Below are positions 1 through 4,152 of a DNA stretch of 6,718 bases, in pieces. The DNA is from DATKQI01 sp035532755. GTDB lineage: Bacteria > Pseudomonadota > Alphaproteobacteria > Acetobacterales > Acetobacteraceae. The notes beneath the pieces were generated by a model. It was given only the letters and a program-made list of their open reading frames with translations, made no database searches and had not been told where the DNA came from. The translations under genes and the position numbers were made by a program. Location of the stretch: the NCBI GenBank assembly GCA_035532755.1, contig DATKQI010000257.1:1-6718 (forward strand), written 5' to 3'. Within the stretch, counting starts at the first letter, position 1. Every line of letters starts with the position of its first letter.

Positions 1-336
1 ACCGACCGCGAGGTGGAGGAGGTGGTGGAGTTCCTGCGCGAGCAGGGCGAGCCCGCCTATCTGGAGGAGGTGACGGAAGCGCCGGACGACGACGGCACCC
101 AAGCCCTGTCCGGCATCGCCGGGGCATCCGACGGCGAGAAGGGGCTGTTCGACCAGGCGGTGGCGGTGGTGGCGCGGGAGGGCAAGGCCAGCACGAGCTT
201 CATCCAGCGCCATTTGCAGATCGGCTACAACCGCGCCGCCCGGCTGATCGAGCAGATGGAGAAGGAAGGCATCGTCGGCCCCGCCAACCACGTGGGCAAG
301 CGCGAGGTGCTGGTGCGGCGCAGCGACGATGATTAG
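1..336 (+). CDS. ftsK: DNA translocase FtsK, C-terminal part (5' end outside window)
   Basis: FtsK is the septum-anchored hexameric ATPase that pumps chromosomal DNA toward the terminus dimer-resolution site and activates XerCD there. Only the last 111 codons are present; the frame is open from base 1. Visible residues 4-24 (EVEEVVEFLREQGEPAYLEE) match the helical end of the RecA-like motor domain. An acidic, low-complexity linker follows (about 25-47, with EAPDDD), then the gamma winged-helix domain (about 49-107). In the gamma domain, LFDQAV opens the first helix. FIQRHLQIGYNRAARLIEQM (67-86) is the recognition helix region that reads the polar KOPS/FRS-type guide sequences. GIVGPANHVGKREVLV is the C-terminal wing. 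The family identity is very clear. Walker motifs and the N-terminal membrane domain lie upstream of the window. The gene ends 9 nt before the convergent stop of the Nramp-like gene, and its TAG opens a 15-nt palindrome. Confidence 0.95.
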   Translation, partial: TDREVEEVVEFLREQGEPAYLEEVTEAPDDDGTQALSGIAGASDGEKGLFDQAVAVVAREGKASTSFIQRHLQIGYNRAARLIEQMEKEGIVGPANHVGKREVLVRRSDDD

Positions 337-348
337 CGCCTGGCGCTA
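334..348. repeat. Perfect palindrome holding both convergent stop codons; possible bidirectional terminator
   Basis: TAGCGCC (334-340), a single T (341) and GGCGCTA (342-348) form a perfect inverted repeat with 7-bp arms. Its left end is the ftsK TAG and its right end, read on the minus strand, is the TAG of the Nramp-like gene. A second, outer perfect pair encloses it: CTGGTGC (310-316) with GCACCAG (351-357). Placement between convergent genes suits a shared transcription stop or a brake on antisense read-through. Neither strand has a following U tract, so it is not a canonical intrinsic terminator, and a one-base loop would have to open by 1-2 pairs in RNA. The pairing is seen directly; the terminator role is inferred. 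Confidence 0.4.
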
Positions 349-1689
349 CAGCACCAGGAAAGCGACGGTCGCGACCACCATCACCGCCGTCGCGAACCAC
401 CCCACCACCCGCATCGGCCATCCCAGCACCAGATCGCCCATGATGCGCCGGTTCGTCGCGATCATCAGCATCGCGGCCATCAGCGGCGCGGCCAGCGCGC
501 CGTTCAGCACCGCGCTCCAGTAGAGCGCCTTGATCGGGTCGATGCCGACGAAGTTCAGCCCGAGGCCGACCAGCGTGGCGATGGCGATGACGCCGTAGAA
601 CGCCCACGCATCGCGCAGCTTGCGGTCCAGCCCCTCGGTCCAGCCGACCGACTCGCAGACCGCATAGGCGGCGGAGCCGGCCAGCACCGGCACCGCCAGC
701 ATGCCGGTGCCGATGATGCCGCAGGCGAACACGGCGAAGGTGAACACCCCCGCGATCGGGCGCAGCGCCTGTGCCGCCTGGGAGGCGGTCTTGATCGTGG
801 TCACCCCATGGGCGTGCAGCGTGGCGGCGGTGGCGAAGATGATGAACAGCGCGATCAGGTTGGAATACCCCATTCCCACGGCGGTATCCGCGCGGATGCG
901 CGCAAGCTCCGCCCCGGCCTTGGCGGGCGCGACATAGAGCGGCTTCACCGTGCGGCGAAGCTGCTCCTCCACCTCCTGCGCGGCCTGCCAGAAGAATAGG
1001 TAGGGGCTGATCGTGGTGCCCAGCACGGCCACCAGGGCCTCCGCATGGGCGGCGTCCAGCGTGATGGACGGCACCACCGTGCGCAGCAGCGCCGTGCCCC
1101 ACGGCACCTGGACGGTGAACACCACCGCCACATAGACGAACAGCGACAGCGTGAGCCATTTCAGCACCGAAGCGTAGCGCGGGTAGCTGAGGAACACCTC
1201 CAGCACCACGCACAGGATGGCGAACCCGATCGTGTAGACCAGCAGCGGCCCGCCCACGAGCAGCCGGAGTGCGGCGCCCATCGCGCCCAGGTCCGCCCCC
1301 AGGTTGGCGATGTTGGCGATCAGCAGCAGCAGCACCGCCCCGCGCAGCAGCCAGGGCGAATAATGCCGCCGCAGGTTCTGCGCGATGCCCCGCCCGGTCA
1401 CGCAGCCGATGCGCGCGCTGATCGCCTGCGTCACGGTCATCAGCGGGTAGCTGTACAGCATCACCCAGCCGAGCTGATAGCCGAACTGCGCGCCGACCTG
1501 GCTGTAGGTGGCGATCCCGCTCGGATCGTCGTCCGCCGCGCCGGTGACGAGGCCCGGGCCAAGCAGCTTCAGCAGGCCGAGCCACCTGGGCGTGGGCTTG
1601 GGCTTGGGTTTCTCCAGGACGACGCCGGGGGTGGTGCTCAAGGGCGCGCGCCTGGCCGGAATGGCCGAAGGGGCCGGGTCTCGTCGCAT
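346..1689 (-). CDS. Nramp-related divalent metal transporter with non-canonical metal-site motifs
   Basis: A 447-residue integral inner-membrane protein of the Nramp (SLC11/MntH) superfamily, which uses the LeuT fold and usually couples proton flow to Mn2+ or Fe2+ uptake. After a basic, proline-rich N-terminal tail (1-36, including KPKPKPTP), about 11 hydrophobic segments follow, at roughly 38-60, 70-92, 115-137, 147-169, 178-200, 215-237, 272-294, 312-342, 362-385, 388-411 and 427-447. Family hallmarks are GPGLVTGAADDDPSGIATYS in TM1 and GTTISPYLFFWQAAQ (224-238) in TM6. The canonical TM1 DPGN is replaced by DPSG (55-58) and the canonical TM6 MPH by SPY (228-230). Both substrate-binding loops are therefore altered and the metal cannot be assumed to be manganese. 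The ATG at 1689 was chosen as the first in-frame start; no strong Shine-Dalgarno is visible and a later start before Trp36 is possible. The protein is convergent with ftsK and lies 111 nt downstream of the reductase gene on the same strand. Confidence 0.88.
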   Translation of the reverse strand: MRRDPAPSAIPARRAPLSTTPGVVLEKPKPKPTPRWLGLLKLLGPGLVTGAADDDPSGIATYSQVGAQFGYQLGWVMLYSYPLMTVTQAISARIGCVTGRGIAQNLRRHYSPWLLRGAVLLLLIANIANLGADLGAMGAALRLLVGGPLLVYTIGFAILCVVLEVFLSYPRYASVLKWLTLSLFVYVAVVFTVQVPWGTALLRTVVPSITLDAAHAEALVAVLGTTISPYLFFWQAAQEVEEQLRRTVKPLYVAPAKAGAELARIRADTAVGMGYSNLIALFIIFATAATLHAHGVTTIKTASQAAQALRPIAGVFTFAVFACGIIGTGMLAVPVLAGSAAYAVCESVGWTEGLDRKLRDAWAFYGVIAIATLVGLGLNFVGIDPIKALYWSAVLNGALAAPLMAAMLMIATNRRIMGDLVLGWPMRVVGWFATAVMVVATVAFLVL

Positions 1690-1800
1690 AGCCGCTGTCG
1701 GCCGAACGCCATGGGCCTGCCCTGACGGAAGTTGCCCCCGTTAAGTGCCCGAGGCATGGAATCGTTGCAGGTCAGCCAGTAATTTTCTTGCTCGCCGCCG
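1690..1800 (-). other. 111-nt spacer upstream of the Nramp-like gene
   Basis: This is the gap between two same-strand genes and the likely site of the transporter's leader or promoter. It holds the most AT-rich patch nearby (AGTAATTTTCTTG, 1778-1790 on the plus strand), which stands out in this GC-rich window. Only weak 4-bp inverted repeats are visible (GGGC/GCCC at 1713-1722 and TGCC/GGCA at 1746-1756). I see no convincing -35/-10 pair, no metal-responsive operator I recognise, no riboswitch core and no clear terminator for the upstream gene. Whether the two genes are co-transcribed cannot be told from the sequence. Confidence 0.4.
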
Positions 1801-2865
1801 TCACCCGGCCGGTATGCCGGTGGTGGTGGAATACTCGAAATGCAGCGCCTCGCCCGGATGGGCGATGGGGTGGATGGCGTGGGCGGCCATCGCGGCCTCG
1901 CTGAAGCCTTGCAGGATCAGCTTCAGCTTGCCGGGGTAATGCGCCACGTCGCCGATGGCGAACACGCCGGGCAGGCTGGTCTCGCAGGTCGCCGGCTGCA
2001 CCGCCACGTGATGCATCTCAAGATCGAGACCCCAGGCGGCGATGGGGCCGAGATCCATCGACAGGCCGAAGAACGGCAGCAGCACATCGGCCGGCAGCAG
2101 CCGGGTCTGGCCCGACAGCGTGGCGGCCTCCACCGCGGCAAGCCGCCCGTCGGCGCCATGCAGCGCATGGAGCTGGTAGGGGATCACCAGCTCGATCTCG
2201 CCGCGGCCGGCGGCGGCGTCGAGCTGGGCGGCGGTTTCGGGCGCGGCGCGGAATTTCGGGCGGCGATGGATCACGCTCACCTGGGCGGCGATGTCCTTCA
2301 GCGCGAGCGCCCAGTCCACCGCCGAATCGCCGCCGCCGGCGATCACCACGCGCTTGCCGCGGAAATCTTCCCGTCGGCGAACATAGTATTGCACGCTGCC
2401 GGAAGCCTCGAAGCCCGCAAGCCCTTCCAGCGGCGGCCGGTTCGGCCCGAAGGCGCCGGCGCCGGCGGCGATGATCACCGCTTTCGCCCGCACCGTATCC
2501 CCGGCATCGGTGCCGAGCACGAAACCCCCGGCCGCCCCGCTCAGCCGCTCCACCCGCCGGCCCAGCAGCCGGGGCGGAGCGAACGGCGCGATCTGCCGCT
2601 CAAGCTGCGTCACCAGGGCGCCTGCGTCGATCGCGGGATGGGCCGGAATGTCGTAGATCGGCTTCTCGGGATAGAGCGCGGTGCACTGCCCCCCCACCGC
2701 GTCCAGCGCGTCGATCAGCACGCTGCGCAGCTTCAGCATGCCGCATTCGAAGGCGGCGAACAGGCCGACCGGCCCGGCGCCTATGATCGCCACATCGGTC
2801 TCGAACACGCTCCCGGTGTCGATGGCGGCGTCGGGTGCAAGGCGGGTCGCGGTCATCTGTGTCAT
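1801..2865 (-). CDS. Ferredoxin/flavodoxin-NADP+ reductase, thioredoxin-reductase-like type
   Basis: A 354-residue cytosolic flavoenzyme that moves electrons between NADPH and ferredoxin or flavodoxin. The FAD-binding Rossmann motif is GAGPVG (29-34), followed by VGGQCTALYPEKPIYDIPAH (57-76), typical of this FNR subfamily. The NADP-binding domain has GGGDSAVDWALAL (177-189) and VIHRRPKFRA (198-207), where HRR would bind the 2'-phosphate of NADPH. The second FAD motif is GVFAIGDVAHYPGKLKLI (300-317). The C-terminal extension, with HFEYSTTTG (342-350), is expected to cover the flavin. The thioredoxin-reductase CxxC that should precede GGGDSA is absent (the region reads YYVRRREDF), which separates it from true thioredoxin reductases. 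Length is close to the family norm of about 340-350. The start is the ATG at 2865; Met4 (2856) is an alternative and neither has a good ribosome-binding site. It is divergent from tsaE and upstream of the Nramp-like gene. Confidence 0.9.
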   Translation of the reverse strand: MTQMTATRLAPDAAIDTGSVFETDVAIIGAGPVGLFAAFECGMLKLRSVLIDALDAVGGQCTALYPEKPIYDIPAHPAIDAGALVTQLERQIAPFAPPRLLGRRVERLSGAAGGFVLGTDAGDTVRAKAVIIAAGAGAFGPNRPPLEGLAGFEASGSVQYYVRRREDFRGKRVVIAGGGDSAVDWALALKDIAAQVSVIHRRPKFRAAPETAAQLDAAAGRGEIELVIPYQLHALHGADGRLAAVEAATLSGQTRLLPADVLLPFFGLSMDLGPIAAWGLDLEMHHVAVQPATCETSLPGVFAIGDVAHYPGKLKLILQGFSEAAMAAHAIHPIAHPGEALHFEYSTTTGIPAG

Positions 2866-2938
2866 GGGCCGCAGGGTAAACCGGGATCGGGTACGATCAA
2901 GTCACCTGTCGAGTTGTCCCGGAGTGGTCGGCTGCGGC
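2866..2938. promoter_or_regulatory. Divergent spacer between the reductase gene and the tsaE operon, with a small inverted repeat
   Basis: These 73 nt must serve the 5' sides of two outward-facing transcription units. A perfect inverted repeat GATCG-GGTA-CGATC lies at 2885-2898. On the plus strand TACGAT (2892-2897) resembles a -10 box but lacks a matching -35 at normal spacing. GGAG at 2921-2924 is the only Shine-Dalgarno-like element ahead of tsaE. The promoter assignment comes from gene geometry, not from recognised promoter sequences, and the repeat as an operator is speculative. Confidence 0.35.
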
Positions 2939-3415
2939 ATGGTGCGCCGCATGACGCTCCCCGACGAACCGATCCTGCGCGACCTGCCCGATCCGGCCGC
3001 GACCGCCGCACTCGCCCGTACGCTCGCCGCCCATGTGCGCCCCGGCGATGCCATCCTGCTGGCCGGGCCGCTGGGTGCGGGAAAAACCGCGCTCGCCCGC
3101 GCCTTCCTGCGCGCGCTCACCGCCGATCCGGGGCTGGAGGTGCCGAGCCCGAGCTTCACCCTGGTGCAGAGCTACGACACGCCGGCGGGCCCTGTGCATC
3201 ATTTCGACCTCTGGCGCCTCGACGACCCCGCCGGGCTCGCCGAGCTCGGCTGGGACGACGCGCGGGCGGGCATCGTGCTGGTCGAATGGCCGGACCGGCT
3301 CGGCGCGCTCGCCCCGGCCGAGGCGCTGCGCATCACGCTGACGCCCACGGGCGACGAGTCGCGCCGGGCCGCCCTGCATGGCTGGAGCGACCGGATGATG
3401 GAGCGCGCGGCATGA
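2939..3415 (+). CDS. tsaE: tRNA threonylcarbamoyladenosine biosynthesis ATPase TsaE
   Basis: TsaE is the small P-loop ATPase that, with TsaB and TsaD, makes N6-threonylcarbamoyladenosine at position 37 of ANN-decoding tRNAs in the cytoplasm. Numbered from the ATG at 2939 (158 residues), Walker A is GPLGAGKT (43-50). VPSPSFTLVQSYD (68-80) is the conserved switch-like segment, HHFDLWRL (87-94) the family signature, and VEWPDR (115-120) the conserved Glu-Trp-Pro motif. Length matches the roughly 150-residue family norm. The start is uncertain: the ATG at 2939 has GGAG 14 nt upstream, which is long, while the ATG at 2951 (MTLPDE) gives 154 residues but has no Shine-Dalgarno. The reading frame stays open far upstream only because of base composition. 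The stop overlaps the start of the next gene (ATGA), which makes this the first gene of a coupled operon. Confidence 0.93.
   Translation: MVRRMTLPDEPILRDLPDPAATAALARTLAAHVRPGDAILLAGPLGAGKTALARAFLRALTADPGLEVPSPSFTLVQSYDTPAGPVHHFDLWRLDDPAGLAELGWDDARAGIVLVEWPDRLGALAPAEALRITLTPTGDESRRAALHGWSDRMMERAA
3400..3403 (+). promoter_or_regulatory. Ribosome-binding site of the MurU-like gene inside tsaE
   Basis: GGAG lies 8 nt before the ATG at 3412, within the last codons of tsaE. With the ATGA stop/start overlap it supports this start over the long in-frame extension upstream and suggests that translation is coupled to tsaE. Confidence 0.6.
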
Positions 3416-4152
3416 CTGCCGTTCCGCGCACCGCCATGCTGCTCGCCGCCGGGCTCGGCACCCGCATGCGCCCGCTGACCGAACGCACCGCCAAGCCGCT
3501 GCTGCCGCTCGGCGGCCGCCCGCTGCTCGACCATGCGCTGGACCGGCTGGGTGCGGCGGGGGTGAGCCGGGTGGTGGTGAACGCGCACTGGCAGGCGGAC
3601 CGGCTCGCCGCGCATCTCGCCGCCCGTGCCGGCGGGCCGGAGACGGTGATGCTGTCGGAGCCGGACCTGCTGGACACCGGCGGGGCGGTGGCGGCGGCGC
3701 TGCGGGCCGGGCTGCTGCCGGATGCGCCGTTCTTCGTGGTGAACGGCGACGCGTTCTGGCTTGATGGCCCCTCTCCGGCGCTGGCGCGGCTGGCCGAGGC
3801 GTTCGACCCCGGCCGGCAGGACGGCGTGCTGCTGCTGCACCGCACGACCCAGGTCCGCGCCGATGTGGGCGCCGGCGATTTCATGCTGGACCGCGAGGGC
3901 CGGCTGCGCCGCCCGACCGAGCGCGAGGTGGCGCCCTATGTCTATGCCGGGGTGCAGGTGCTCGCGCCCACCCTGTTCGCCATGGCGCCGACCGGCCGGT
4001 TCAGCATGAACCGGCTGTGGGACCGGGCCATCGCCGCCGCCCGGCTGGGGGCGATCGTGCATGACGGGTTGTGGTTCCATCTCTCCACCCCCGCCGACCT
4101 GGCCGAGGCCGAGGCGAGCCTGCACGCGCGCGCGACCGGCGAAACCCGGTGA
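3412..4152 (+). CDS. murU: MurU-like sugar-1-phosphate nucleotidyltransferase
   Basis: A 246-residue nucleotidyltransferase, probably cytosolic, resembling N-acetylmuramate-1-phosphate uridylyltransferase MurU. MurU makes UDP-MurNAc in peptidoglycan recycling and so bypasses the fosfomycin-sensitive route. The nucleotide-binding signature is LLAAGLGTRMRPLT (10-23), followed by KPLLPLGGRPLL (28-39) with the conserved Lys. LDTGGAV (87-93) is the sugar/nucleotide loop and VVNGDAFW (109-116) carries the metal-binding Asp113. GLWFHLSTP (219-227) aligns with the C-terminal W-x-D-x-G-T motif of Pseudomonas MurU as I recall it, but has His223 and Ser225 in place of Asp and Gly. It is about 20 residues longer than Pseudomonas MurU. 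The start has a good Shine-Dalgarno and overlaps the tsaE stop; the stop overlaps the addB start. No amgK kinase gene lies beside it, so the exact sugar substrate is inferred. Another NDP-sugar pyrophosphorylase activity is possible. Confidence 0.82.
   Translation: MTAVPRTAMLLAAGLGTRMRPLTERTAKPLLPLGGRPLLDHALDRLGAAGVSRVVVNAHWQADRLAAHLAARAGGPETVMLSEPDLLDTGGAVAAALRAGLLPDAPFFVVNGDAFWLDGPSPALARLAEAFDPGRQDGVLLLHRTTQVRADVGAGDFMLDREGRLRRPTEREVAPYVYAGVQVLAPTLFAMAPTGRFSMNRLWDRAIAAARLGAIVHDGLWFHLSTPADLAEAEASLHARATGETR

Noticed and set aside
200..1585. Minus-strand frame of about 461 codons overlapping the Nramp-like gene
   Set aside because: It is the same strand in another frame, rich in Arg/Gly/Ala with no membrane segments, while the neighbouring frame encodes a clean multi-spanning transporter.
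1591..1612. Short repeat TGGGCT/TGGGTT, considered as a tandem repeat or regulatory element
   Set aside because: It simply encodes the KPKPKP stretch in the N-terminal tail of the Nramp-like protein; about three copies are too few to suggest anything more.
1690..1800. Search for a metal-sensing riboswitch or Mur/Fur/MntR operator ahead of the transporter
   Set aside because: Only weak 4-bp hairpins and an AT-rich patch are visible; nothing matches a known riboswitch core or operator well enough to call.
2681..2938. Possible N-terminal extension of TsaE
   Set aside because: The frame is open but this part overlaps the divergent reductase gene antisense and lies outside the TsaE family length. 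TsaE homologues begin near the LPDEPIL region.
1840..3411. Long plus-strand frame extending upstream of the MurU-like gene
   Set aside because: The upstream 524 codons run antisense to the reductase gene and out of frame through tsaE, with low-complexity composition. The real start at 3412 has a Shine-Dalgarno and the family's N-terminal motif immediately after it.
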